DNA of 60,000 nt from the NCBI GenBank assembly GCA_950295325.1, contig OX485803.1, positions 17,920,001 to 17,980,000 of the forward strand. The letters are read 5' to 3'. A program made the position numbers and the translations under genes. Position 1 is the first letter of the stretch, and each line of letters opens with the position of its first letter. This DNA comes from Polytrichum commune. Taxonomy: Eukaryota; Streptophyta; Polytrichopsida; Polytrichales; Polytrichaceae. The notes under the pieces are model-generated. The model searched no databases. It saw only the letters and a program-made list of their open reading frames with translations, and was not told where the DNA came from. Shown one piece after another: positions 1 to 11,343 of the stretch.

Positions 1-202
1 TCTTTAAACTATTTTTTGTGGATGTTAAAGAAGTGTAAATAAGACAACAAGCTATCTCTATCTAGCAAAAAGTCATATCATAAAGTATATTTGCGTTGTA
101 CAATTTCAAAATAATATATTTAGGAGGTCCAATTTAGGGTCCAAAAAGCATTTAGGGGTTAACACTATGCAAAAAAGTTTCTCAAAATGAATTTTGCAAC
201 AG

Positions 203-800
203 GGTGGGGCGCGAGGCTGTAAACATGGGGGTACAAATCATCAATGATGTGTCAGGGGGTTGTCTTGACCCACAAATGCTTCCCACAGTTGCTGCGCTTG
301 GTGTTCCGTTCATTATGATGCACATGCGTGGAGACCCAACCACTATGCAAAACAAAGCCAATACAACCTACAACAATAATGTATGTGAGGAAGTAGGAAA
401 AGAGCTAAACTTACAAGTTGAGCGTGCGGAGGCTGCTGGAATCCCAGCATGGCGAATCATTGCAGATCCAGGTATTGGCTTTGCAAAAACCGGGAAGCAG
501 AACCTAGAGCTATTGAAAGACCTTCCTACTGTAAGAAGAGTTTTGTCCAAAACAAGTTGTACTGTTGCTCATGGCCCTCTACTCGTTGGGCCTTCTAGAA
601 AAGGATTTTTGGGAAAATTAACCGGACGCCACAAGGGTGAGGACAGAGATGCCGCAACCATTGCTGCAGCAGTTGTGGGTGTCATAGGGGGTGCTAATAT
701 TGTAAGAGCCCATAATGTGCGTGATGTCCGTGATGCTATGAAAGTTGTAGATGCAATTTACAAGGGTACACCCAAAAGTGAGACTGCCTTGCCGGTGTAA
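203..800 (+). CDS. HPPK-DHPS: Dihydropteroate synthase domain, last exon of a plant HPPK-DHPS gene (5' part outside window)
   Basis: This exon encodes the C-terminal two thirds of dihydropteroate synthase, which joins p-aminobenzoate to hydroxymethyl-dihydropterin pyrophosphate in folate synthesis. In plants the enzyme is fused behind HPPK and sits in mitochondria. Seen: NDVSGG, MMHMRGDPTTMQ, the DPGIGFAKT pterin-site motif, GPSRKGFLG (the SRK loop) and a final VRAHNVRDVRDA, all in family order. The exon opens after the acceptor AG at 201-202, with one base completing a split codon, and the stop TAA is at 798-800. Positions 1-202 are therefore intron. The HPPK half and the transit peptide lie upstream of the window, so the fusion is inferred from plant family knowledge. 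No frameshift or missing catalytic motif is visible. Confidence 0.93.
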
Positions 801-954
801 GTTATTGGGTTTGATTAGAAATTATTTTGAAGTACCCTAGTGGCCTTCACCATTCAAATTGGACAAGTTATATATATACATATATATATGTATACCAGTT
901 TTGATTAATAGATCATGGCAAGAAGTTTTTAGTGTTAAGGTAGACATGCCTAAT

Positions 955-1275
955 TCAGTTACCTATCTTAAATGGACACCTGTATTTGAGTGGTATGTGG
1001 TTTGGTGTGGCTCCAAGAGCGGATACCAAAAGGACAAGTGTTTTAAAGAGATTAGACTATGTGCTTAAAATGTGATAAACATTCTAGGTTCAATAGTCAA
1101 CATAATTGGGAGGGACCTAGATGACCATTTAATGAGCACGAGAATCTTCACTTTGATATTGGATAAGATACTCATTTTAGCTCTGAAAAGTGGAAGGAAA
1201 CTGGCTATGCCCTCGATCTGGATTTGCTTGTAATCTTGGACTAATCTTATGTTTTGCATCCTAGGAGAAGTGGGC
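955..1275 (+). repeat. Dispersed repeat, copy 1
   Basis: About 300 bp resembling 11905-12235 in the same orientation. Shared blocks include CATTCTAGGTTCAATRGTCA, a 'gacc.tttaatgarcacgagaatcttcactttgat' type stretch, and GGATACCAAAAGGACAAGTG against GGACACCAAAAAGATATGTG. No coding potential or clear termini are visible, so the class is unknown. Confidence 0.6.
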
Positions 1276-2160
1276 TAGTTGGAAAACGTAACCATTTAAG
1301 ACCCATCTACCTTATGTTTGTGCCTTCAACAAATTGCTGTGTTATTGTTGTCTTAGGGCATATGTGGGGCAGCAACTTGATATTCAACTTGATAGGGCAG
1401 ATTTAGTAGCTGCATGGTTGACATTTTTCACATTCTGATCAGAATTATGACCTCTACTCAACCGAGTCAAGGTGAAGTGTTTTTCTTCTCTTGCAGCTCT
1501 ACTAGTCATTTGAAGACCGCAGTAGGTATCCGGTCAGTCTTTTATTTATCTGTCATTAGTGGGGAACACTTTTCATTCTTGTTCGGTTCAATGTAATTCA
1601 TTTAGATTTGTGGGCTATGCAATTGAATGAGCTCAGGAAGATGTTCCCAACATCTCCACATTTACAAACTGTGGAGAATGTCACCTCACTTGCCAGCATC
1701 TGAATGTCCAATTGGAATTCTTATGCATCCACAGATGATTTTAAAGCATGGAGTAGCAGAAAGAAACTTCAGATTGAACCAGCACACAATGTGCTAGGTA
1801 CACCAATTTACCAACTATGATTTGCACAAATTCAAACCTATTGAGTGCCCCAGCAGGTCGGCTTTCATAGATCTTTGTCAGAGGAACTAGGTATGTTCTA
1901 CGGTAATTTACACAAGCCCTTGACAAGTAATGAAGTCATAGTCTACTTGGTGAATGAGAATGAAACTATATTTAAAACAATCTACCACAAAGCGTAAATG
2001 AAAATACAACTGTATGTAATAGCAACGGCATTTATAGTTTTAGATTTCTTGTTCTGACACAAATTGACAGAATAATGTTGATAATATACACATGGTCTGG
2101 TAGTTGAATTTAGGTCATTTATATGAGCCTAAATCTTTCAATAGTTCATTTTACACACAG

Positions 2161-2349
2161 GAAGGCTCTGATTGGAAGCATGCACTTGTTAAATGGGTTG
2201 ATTTTAGATGGGATCACTTTGGATATTTTACTTTGACTATTACAAAAGGTCACTTGAAACACCTCTATGGACATTGTGAGGTGCATAGTGGTTCTCGTGG
2301 ACCAGTAGTAGGGGTTGATGTTTTCAGAATGCCTTCCCCATATGAATGA
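2161..2349 (+). pseudogene. Orphan terminal-exon-like ORF (possible metallophosphatase C-terminus)
   Basis: An open stretch follows a good acceptor (pyrimidine-rich, ...TTTTACACACAG at 2149-2160) and ends in TGA at 2349. The 62-residue reading contains VKWVDFRWDHFGYFTLTIT, then GHLKHLYGHCEVHSGSRG and VVGVDVFRM. The alternation of an aromatic-rich 'FR..dFGY..L' segment, a strand and a final V.D.F is reminiscent of the C-terminal end of plant purple acid phosphatases, but I could not find metal-binding motifs or upstream exons between 800 and 2160. It may be a relic exon or a chance ORF. Confidence 0.25.
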
Positions 2350-4180
2350 TGCTTCCTTTACTTTTGTGACACCGATGTTCTAAGCATTTTCTTGAATACA
2401 TTCTTGGGTGAATGTAGTAGACATGAGAAGACTTTGTGTGTAAACATTGTTGCATGGTATATAAACCTAAGAGTATGAATATAGCATAGTAACATAAACC
2501 CACTTTTCATTATGGGGTAGATCTTGGGCGCCAACCCCAAATGTATCCTCTTTTCAAAAAGGACCTCCAACCAATGCCACATAGGGGTTGGAGCTATGAT
2601 GTGGCAACCATAAAGTAGTATATGGTTGCCATCAAGAAAATATGTGTTATGCCCTTACTTACATTATAACTTCAATTTTAAATTGACAAAATTGATGTAT
2701 ATAAATCATCATTGGAAACATTGTTAAGCTCCACTTGCCACTTATCCTAGGCATGAGAATAATTTGTCAAGGGTTGGGAATAAACATGTTGTGATTCTTA
2801 GTAATGGATGACTTCAATCTTATTTCTGCAAAAAGGTCCCCATGGACAAGGGCATCTCTTTTATTTAGGATGGATGAGGAGCATGAGGTTTAATAATGCT
2901 AACTTACGTCCATCCAAAAATTCTTCAAAGGCAATCAAAGACCCACAAATTTCTATAGTAAAAGGTATGTGGGTGTTATTTGGTTCATTGTTCATATTCA
3001 CCAACTTCTACCAATTAGAATTACACAATCAAACTCTTGGTGCATTAGCAAATCTACGGTGAAATGTCTGCAAAAACCAATTTGAAAATCATACCTCCCT
3101 TGATTTAGTTATCATTAACGAAAGTGCATATTTGTTGAGCTTGTAACTAGACATAAGTCCTCTCAATTGTGTTCACTATTGAGTCTGGAGTAGTTATTAA
3201 TATTTGAAGACATAGTCCAATCCCTTTTAAACATGTGTCTTTATGATGTTTACTCGTTGATCTTCACCAAACCACATACCAATCACATATAGGGGTCCAA
3301 TTAAGAAAACAAGCCACTGTAAACCCATCTATATTAGGTCACAGTATATTGGAATTCAACCCCCATAGTATGGGAATACCATAGCTTGATAGCTAGTCTG
3401 GCATAAACTAACTCTAAAAATAGATGTCGGATTATTTTGAAAATGAAAGACAAATTTTTCCAAAATATCGTTAATTAAACTCGCACCTTTTCCAACATAT
3501 GGTAAGTGCTCACACTACACAAGCTTATGTGGTATTAATCCACTACAAAGTATTATATAAGGAGGGGTTTGCATAGTATTCCAAGTCATCCTTAGTCATC
3601 TCAAAGAATATGGGTTAACATGAAATTGCAAGACTATGTACTAAGAACTTGGTTTGTGTTCTTAATAATTTTCATATCTCAACTCCACATAGAAGATGCA
3701 CTTATTTGGAATTCTGTCCAACTATAGAAAGCTGGTATATGAAACAAAATAACCGCCTCCAAGAATAACTTTGTGATTTGAAAATTCTATGCAAAAGATA
3801 TGAACGGATTTCAGCATGCATTCTCAAGAAGTGAGGAGGTTTGAAGAGAAAATATGCTATGAACAAACTTTTAAAACTTGATTATGCTAATAAGATTTTT
3901 TGGGGGGGAGTTGTGTTAAACTAAAACAAACTTAGAAAATCAAACATTGTACCACCTTCAACTCCCAAAGAAATGGAGTTTGAAGTTGTTCTACAAAAAA
4001 TAGAAACAAAAACATACTAGAGGACTACCAAGACTTCGTCTCTCAAGTTTACATATCCCACATGAATGATGAACACCTCATGAGGAGGTTTCCATACTAA
4101 AATGTGTTGTTGATGCAATATACTATGTGAACACATACACCTATTGATTAGAAATTTGTGAACTAGCCGGATTTGCGAAA
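2350..4180. other. Intergenic, no gene seen
   Basis: AT-rich sequence with stops in all frames and only short ORFs lacking recognisable motifs. No RNA gene or structured repeat stands out. Confidence 0.5.
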
Positions 4181-4429
4181 ACGTTATAGGAAGGATTGTT
4201 GGAATTTTTTAAAATTATTATTTTGAAGTGCCCGACTGGCTATCAAGTTCCGGTACCTACTTGTTTTGTCCAAAGTCATGCATGCATGTTGCCAAACTAG
4301 AATCCACATTCCAAAAGGCTGGCTCTCAGATGGATGAAGTTTTATGGATGAGACGGAGGCCAAGGAGGATGAGAAGCGACGTTGAGGGTTTTGGCTCGTC
4401 TCCCTCGTTTCCCTCCAGACAGCGTAGCA

Positions 4430-4815
4430 ATCGCTCGTTAGGGTTTTAGGACTACCCCGCGCTGTGGCTACGTCTCCGCGCTGCTCTTGCTTCTCAACGC
4501 TCTGTAGTGATCGAGCCACTGAAGTTACACAAACTTCTGCAATCATCGTTTTCTTTTTCGCCGCTCATTTGGTGGAGTAACGGCTTCGGAACAGGAGGAT
4601 TTTTGGGTTGAGTGCTTGGTTAGGGTTTGAGTTGCGGACATCTTTTGTGACAATGCCAACTGGTTTAGCATCTGATGAGATCCTCCCGTAAGCCTCCTGA
4701 CGGTTTAATCGTCTCAAGTATCGAAGGCTTTTAAACGGGTCATTTAGAAACGGCCAAATTAGGGTGATCGAAGTCACCTCGACGTTGAGGAGTTTTTGGC
4801 TGAGAGGAGGAAGCG
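4430..4815 (+). promoter_or_regulatory. Promoter/5' UTR of the U2A' gene with two telo-boxes
   Basis: Two telo-box-type motifs lie upstream of the U2A' ATG: TTAGGGTTTTAGG (4438-4450) and GGTTAGGGTTTGAG (4618-4631). Telo-boxes are common in plant promoters and 5' UTRs of ribosomal and other housekeeping genes. The stretch from 4340 on is also more GC-rich than the flanking DNA. The transcription start cannot be placed from sequence alone. Confidence 0.5.
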
Positions 4816-7800
4816 ATGGTGAGGTTGACAGCGGATTTGATCCTGCGCTCTCCTCAGTACTTCAATGCTGTTCGAGAAAGGGAGCTTGACCTACGCGGTA
4901 CGAAGTTCATCGTCACTCAAGTGTCACTCACAACTTGTACGATACGATAGATGTAGTATGTGTAGTAGTAAATTGATATTAATATGTAATGTTGTTAAGG
5001 TACTGCTAGTGAGTTAATGTGGGAGTCTCGTAACTAAGCTGTCAAATGTGAATGGCATTCATATGAAGATGTCATTTCCACGGGAAGTGATTATGCCTTC
5101 CACCTGAATGAACCACACAGTCTAACACATCCATCTCACTCATAAAATGTCATATTTTTCAAGAGATTGTTTACAAAAGCTCTAAATGATGTGCATAAAC
5201 TCTCCTTGGTGGAATTTACATTAGATTATTGGGCATTGGGTGGACTTGGTACATGTCTGCCCGCCTCTGGACCGGGACTTCCCAATGGCCAATATCTTGC
5301 ACACACCAAAACAAACGCCCTCACATTAGAAGCCCCTGAGGATGTTAATACTCTTGTGGGGAAGGCATGGGGGGAATATACTCTCGCATGTGAGCGTACC
5401 TCTAATTTATCCAACAATTCATCCAACATACAGCTGATTGACAACAGTATAGCTCCAAAGACCTCGAATTAGTCTAGTCCATGTCATTTGAGATGAATCA
5501 GCCATAAACCTGTAGGGTCAAGTTTATATGTTGTATGGAGGAGAGGAGTGCACGTTTGAAAGAATTTACTCCCGCCTCTGCCTGCGGCCCGACATGCCTT
5601 GCCCATGCATTAGGAAGTGTGAGAGCGTTAACATCCTTATGGGTTTCTAATTTGAGGGAAATAAACAGGGATTGGGAGTTGCTCATATCCAATCTTGAAA
5701 TCAGCAGCTGGCAGTTCGATCTTGCTCTTTTTCAAGACATGGCCAACTTTTTATCATTATGAAATCTCATTGACATAATTCAAAGAGCAGGATAACAATC
5801 TGACATGACTCGAGCAGAGGGGATTGGCATGACTTCTATTGTTACTGTGTATCGTGAGATAGTCATATATCGAGATTTGAACTCTGCTATATATGCATAT
5901 ATTCTAGCTCAATAAAGTCATGATACAGGAACCAATCAACATAAGTAAATGTGAATTCACAATATCACAGGAATGAGTCTTTAAAGTCAAAAGAATGTGT
6001 GATTTGAGGCTGTGTGCAATATAAGGGTTTATCCTGGTGGCTGTGTTGTGATTAACTTCTTTTTTATTTGCTGCCAACATTTTGTTGTCAGTGCAAAGAA
6101 ATCATTTACCTGTTCATTGGTTTAGGAAGAACTTTCGTTTCTTTTAGTGATGTTAAAAGACCTTCCCAATTTTATTATGTCACCACATGCTGCCGAAAAA
6201 ATTTCAACCTGGAGTATGTTGAAGACATGATGTTGTGCAATTATTACATGAAGAATACAAGGGTAGATGTGCATTGTTTTGAATATGTGACAAATATGAT
6301 ACTATCCTCTAGAGGATGTGCTGACAGAATTTGTGAACTGATCACCATGCAGGAAACAAAATTGGGGTTATTGAGAATCTCGGGGCCACAGAGGTACCAC
6401 ACCTTTTTCTGTGTTCATGTGATTCTATAGAGTGCTGAAAATCTGCAGGGCTTGATCTCAATGGTTTGTCTTTATGGAGGATGATTTCTTTCTTCAAATC
6501 TGCACTGCTTTTTAACAGATTTGATCTTTGTAGATGACTCTATGTGTGTCATCTAACATAGTATTCCTGTTGTGCACCTGTGCCTGTCAGGATCAATATG
6601 CCAGCATTGACATATCAGATAATGAGATTGTGAAGCTTGAAGGATTTCCTCACTTGAAGCGCCTTACCACATTGCTTGCCAACAACAATAGAATAGCTCG
6701 CATTAATCCCAACATTGGAGGTATTCTCTAGAAGTCCATGTTATAATTGCTTGTTCATCCACATGACTTTATATTCATATCGAATTAATCAAATTGGAGT
6801 TTTTTTTGCTCCTGGTATCAGTTCCATAATCTGCGGTTTCAGTAGAGTTGGAAAGGTTCAGTGGTGTCATTGGTCCATCCTCATGCATGAAGGACCCTGT
6901 TGCTGAAAATATGAAATGCTGCAAATGCCAGTGCGTTGGCAGTTTGGTTTGTGGGAAGGTGATGCATGTAGGGAAGATTCTGTTCACTTAATATTTGGCT
7001 GAAAATCTTTTGTCAATAACAATGTATGGCTTGTTGACATGTGGTAGATCGATAGGTAGTGTTTTGGGTCAACATGAGTAAGTCATTTATGACCTTTTTA
7101 AACTTTATGGTTGGGCTGATGTAATACGCAATGATCTTTTGTTGTATATGCACTTTGTGATTTTTTCCAGGTTGTTAATGACCACTGATTTGTATTTTGC
7201 AACATCCACTGGTAAAGTAGTGTGTTCTTCTGAAGTACGATCTGTTATTTGGTATTGAATGGGCTTGTTACCTGGAGATTAGAATCTTTGAGTCCACTGA
7301 CACTGGATTGCAATTGTGTGGTTGTACAGCGGCATTGCCAAAGCTGGAGACACTGGTGCTGACAAACAATAGGCTATCAAATCTGGTGGACCTTGATTCT
7401 CTTGCAAAACTTGTGAATTTGCAATATCTGTGCCTGCTGGATAATCTTGTCACCAAGAAACCCAACTACCGCTTGTATCTTATTCACAAGCTTCCCAAAC
7501 TTCGACTTCTCGACTTCAAGAAAGTGAAACTAAAGGTACTAGTGACGTTTTCTGTTTGTATGTATTTACTTGTTGCGTGGGTTTGGATCAAGTGTATCTT
7601 AAATTGAAGTCTTTTTGTAAGTTGATCTACTTGTTTGAAGGAAGAGGACAGGTAAGTAAATTTGATTGAAGTCACTTATTGTGAAATGCAGGCAACTCAT
7701 TTTCGGGGATAAGTTCCTCAGCTGGAGGTGATGGAGCCTTTTTTTTGATAATCGGCAGACTGAGGATCTTGGGTCTGTCCCATTTTGTTTCCATAAGATC

Positions 7801-9060
7801 AACGAACTAGTTGGGCACACTTGTGGATAGCTGGATGTCTCATCAAGTTAATTTTGTCTTGCTGTGGCAAGATTTTAGTGGCATGCACTGACAGATGTGG
7901 CTAGTTTTTACTTTGCAGGAGAGAGAAGAAGCTGGGAAGTTGTTCGCTACTGAAAATGGTGAGCCTTCCAAGACCCCTGCACCGGCAAAAACATTTGTGC
8001 CTGGGGAAATTCCTGTAGATGAACAACCCGAGGCTGTTCCTATGAAAGTGGAAGAGCCTTCTCGCAAAGGCCCCACCCCAGAACAGATCATTGCAATCAA
8101 GGTATCTCCAGTACTGAGGACTTCTGTTTGGTGTAACATGCCACGTCTTATTGATGTATTATTATTGTCTCGTCTTGGCTTACATCTGCAGTATATTGCA
8201 TTTCCAAAGGCAGGAATTTTTATTTTCATGTATATTCAATTGTGGGGCATGGAACACCTGAAAGGGGGCAAGGGGCTTAGAAGTTTAGAGTCAGATGTGG
8301 AGTTATCAACTGACAGTATTTTTATCTCGTTATGTGTAGTCCGCCATCGCAAATTCACAGACACTAGAAGAAGTTGCCAGGCTTGAGAAGGTACTTGATG
8401 TTGTGTTCAATTTCTTTTCTTCACGCATTATCTGTCTGACACTGCAATTTGTAACCAAGTGGTGTTCAACATTGAAGTACAAACTGTTCGCTGAAATCTG
8501 CAATTTTTGTTCTGATCTCTCCTTAATAAATGCTTTCAGTAGATGATACTGATCAAAATGCATGATTTGGTGCAGGCCTTGAAGCAAGGGCAGCTCCCCT
8601 CAGATTTCGTGCTGCCAGGGGATGATGTTGCAAAAAAAGCTGGTACAAACACTGACAATGGTGTTCCACCAAGTGATCAGCATGTGGATGAGGTCACTGC
8701 AATGGATGAGGTATGACAACTTTCTAACTTAATTAGGATACACACTCCTTGTCATTGGAATGTGACAACAACTTGTCTTGTAATTTGCTCAACTGAAAGA
8801 ACAAAAGTGATATTATGCTAGAAACAGGAAAAGAATATTCCTTCTGTGGTCAAATACAACCCATATGACCTGCTTTTTAAACCATTTTTGTGGGGATTTC
8901 CTTCGTCCCTTGCACATTGGCTGCTAGCAGTTCCATTGCGGTGGGGAGGGCACTATCTATTGAACAATGCTGTCTATGTACATGTTTGATTTCCTGGAGT
9001 GACATAAACATGATACTGTATTTTAATGAACATTTCTTGTTTCTTTTCAAGCAGGGATGA
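4816..9060 (+). CDS. U2A': U2 small nuclear ribonucleoprotein A' (U2A'), 8 exons, 278 aa
   Basis: U2A' is the leucine-rich-repeat protein of the U2 snRNP; with U2B'' it binds U2 snRNA stem-loop IV in the nucleus. Coding exons: 4816-4897, 6353-6393, 6591-6720, 7330-7535, 7919-8101, 8340-8390, 8576-8710 and 9052-9060. They sum to 837 nt (278 codons plus stop), and all junctions are GT/AG and keep frame. The protein starts MVRLTADLILRSPQYFNAVR, continues ELDLRGNKIGVIENLGATE and ISDNEIVKLEGFPHLKRLTT, and has the LRR cap NYRLYLIHKLPKLRLLDF. A charged tail carries TPEQIIAIKSAIANSQTLEE. It is slightly longer than the Arabidopsis protein (249 aa) because of an acidic/proline-rich insert in exon 5. 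The last coding exon holds only 6 or 9 nt behind a tandem acceptor AAGCAG. Intron 1 (1.45 kb) contains a degraded inverted repeat. The gene converges on the receptor kinase downstream. Confidence 0.95.
5230..5690. repeat. Degraded inverted repeat within U2A' intron 1
   Basis: The stretch around 5325-5370 (attagaagcccctgaggatg ttaatactctt) matches imperfectly the reverse complement of 5620-5665 (TTAGAAACCCATAAGGATGT TAACGCTCTC). This suggests an old foldback or MITE-like insertion. The termini are eroded, and no target duplication is clear. Confidence 0.35.
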
Positions 9061-11343
9061 GTACTGCAGCAACTTGAATAGAGTCATTCCTGCACCCTAA
9101 GGAAAGTCAATTGTGATCTATTGTTATGGGAAGAAGAGCTATTGTTGATGGAAGGATGTTGAAGCGACTTTCTGTAAGAGTATGGGGACCAAGAGATTTG
9201 ATTAGATATTTTGGCAAACCCTTGGACTTTTTGGGATCAGAGCTCCCTGGATGTACCTGTGCATTATGATATGTATTCAATTTTGTTTGAACCTAGCAAT
9301 TTTGGATGGAAATTCTCTACTTCGTGTAAGATCTTGGGTGCATGGAGATAGTTTTCCTTTGCAATTTTTATGTGGAGATTTTTGCCTTGGATATTCCTTG
9401 GTTTAAGCTGTGGGAAAAGTTACTAGGTATCTACGAAAATTGCTAGAATTTCATCCATTGGGAAGGCGAAAAGCAATGAAATAATCCATAGCCTGAAATG
9501 TTTTCATTAATTCAAAAACGATGCGTCAAACCCTAAATTAGTCAAAGTGGGGCCAAATGAGAATGAAGTATTGGGGTCCGATCCAGTAATTGTTTGCATC
9601 ATATTGATGGATGCTGGATAAGTACCTTTTGAGATGCAAGAATAGGTTCCTGAATTTCAGAGTCGAGACTGGTTCAATAGTCAAGACTCCAGTCTCAATA
9701 AGTTCATGCTTCAGGTAATAGGTGGTACCCAATGCTCTCCGAGTGTATTTGCAATAAGAACGTGTTTTTCTTGACAATGAACAACATCCTAAGGTAGAGA
9801 AGGCCATTATGGTTACTTCCAGGAGGTTTCTTATGATGTGCAATAAATTCAGGACAAATTCCCAACTGATTAGCAAATCTTGTATGAATGCAATGCCATA
9901 ATATTGTAAGTGCTCATTTTGAAGGGTATCGAACCATTTTGCACCCAAAAGTAAGTGTTTGAATAAAATATGTGCACCTTGATGGAAGCTAGCTTTGCCT
10001 TGATGATTGTACATTGTCTCCTCCCCTTCCCTCCCTTTCCCACAAGCATGTGCCCCTACTGCCATTTCCTAGATTCACTAGATGCAAGGGGGTGGGGTGT
10101 TCTGTTCTATTGAAGGAGAATTTGACATACCAAGATCTGCTATAATGAGTTTGTGCTCAATGAACAACTACAGAATGTTCTTTGTTCAAACCTCCACACC
10201 AACTCCAAGCATGCACCAGAAACCAAGCATGAAAAATGTTGAATGCAAAACAACCAGCTCTTGACCAGAAGTCCAGGTGAATGAAAGGATAACTCTATTG
10301 ACTTCTTAAATAATGTGGCTGTACACTCCAAGAAATCTTTTAAAGGTGAACTTCAACCTCCAAAGGGTGCAAACAGAACTTAGTGACGTCTAGAAATGTA
10401 TGAAGAGGTTCTAACAGGTTAGGTGGCTGTCTAGATGTCAGTTTGACCAGTGTGTTACTTTCGAACTTATCCTCCCTTGCTTAAACCTAGTATACAAATC
10501 CAAATTTATGAATGTCTCCATTCATTGCCACAAATCTTCTCAAGGTCTTGACGATTTGTACCTTCTCATGACAAATAAGTACTCCTGTCATCAAATAAAG
10601 TCCTCATATGCAACGACTATAACTCTCCTATAAAATTCAGCAGGGCACTCTAGATCGATGATTTGGGAGTACCAGAAAGAGGATATATGCATACTCGGTC
10701 ATTCTCCAGACGAATATATTGCATGCAATAATTGTGCTTATTTAGTACTTTGATGACAACTACACTTCTAGATTTTCAATCAATGTCAATCTTCAAATAC
10801 TAATCATGACTGCAGATGAACTTCAATAATGAGAGGGTCAATCATTTCAACTAGAAATGTGCACCAAACATTTGCCTGAATTTTCATGCTAGGAAAGCTC
10901 ATGTTCAACATTATAGAACAGGATGAAGAGGACCACAAAACCCATATCTGCACAAATGCCTATGAAAACAGGAGTGCCTTCTTTCTACTCACCATGTCTC
11001 CGATTTTATCTTCAGAGTGAGTCACAAGGTCAAGCAGAGATGGGAGACATGGTGAATAATCAATATCTTCGTGGTTTGTGCACTTTTGATGCCATGTATG
11101 ACACATGGGGCACCTACAGGATTCAATAAATACTGAACTAAACTCTAAACTATCCTTATTCACGTTCTTTACAATCGTATGATTTGGATGACGTGTCAAA
11201 ATATCAGATCTGAATATGACAGCCAATTCTCATGGCAAGAAGAATCATGACCACAATTTTGAGTGTCATGATGAGGTTCCTACCTTAAAAACCATATCTC
11301 AAAACCTGCTTGCAGAACCTCCATGACCTAAATTAAGCGCATC
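9061..11343. other. Interval between convergent U2A' and receptor kinase genes
   Basis: This should hold the 3' UTRs of both genes. A 175-codon ORF on the minus strand (9538-10065) contains a long hydrophobic middle and no motif I recognise. Its codon use looks unselected, and I treat it as probable chance or a relic. No structured repeat was found. Confidence 0.4.

Noticed and set aside
9538-10065. 175-codon minus-strand ORF as a gene
   Set aside because: No recognisable domain, no splice context, and a position inside the expected 3' UTR interval. Left as unsupported.
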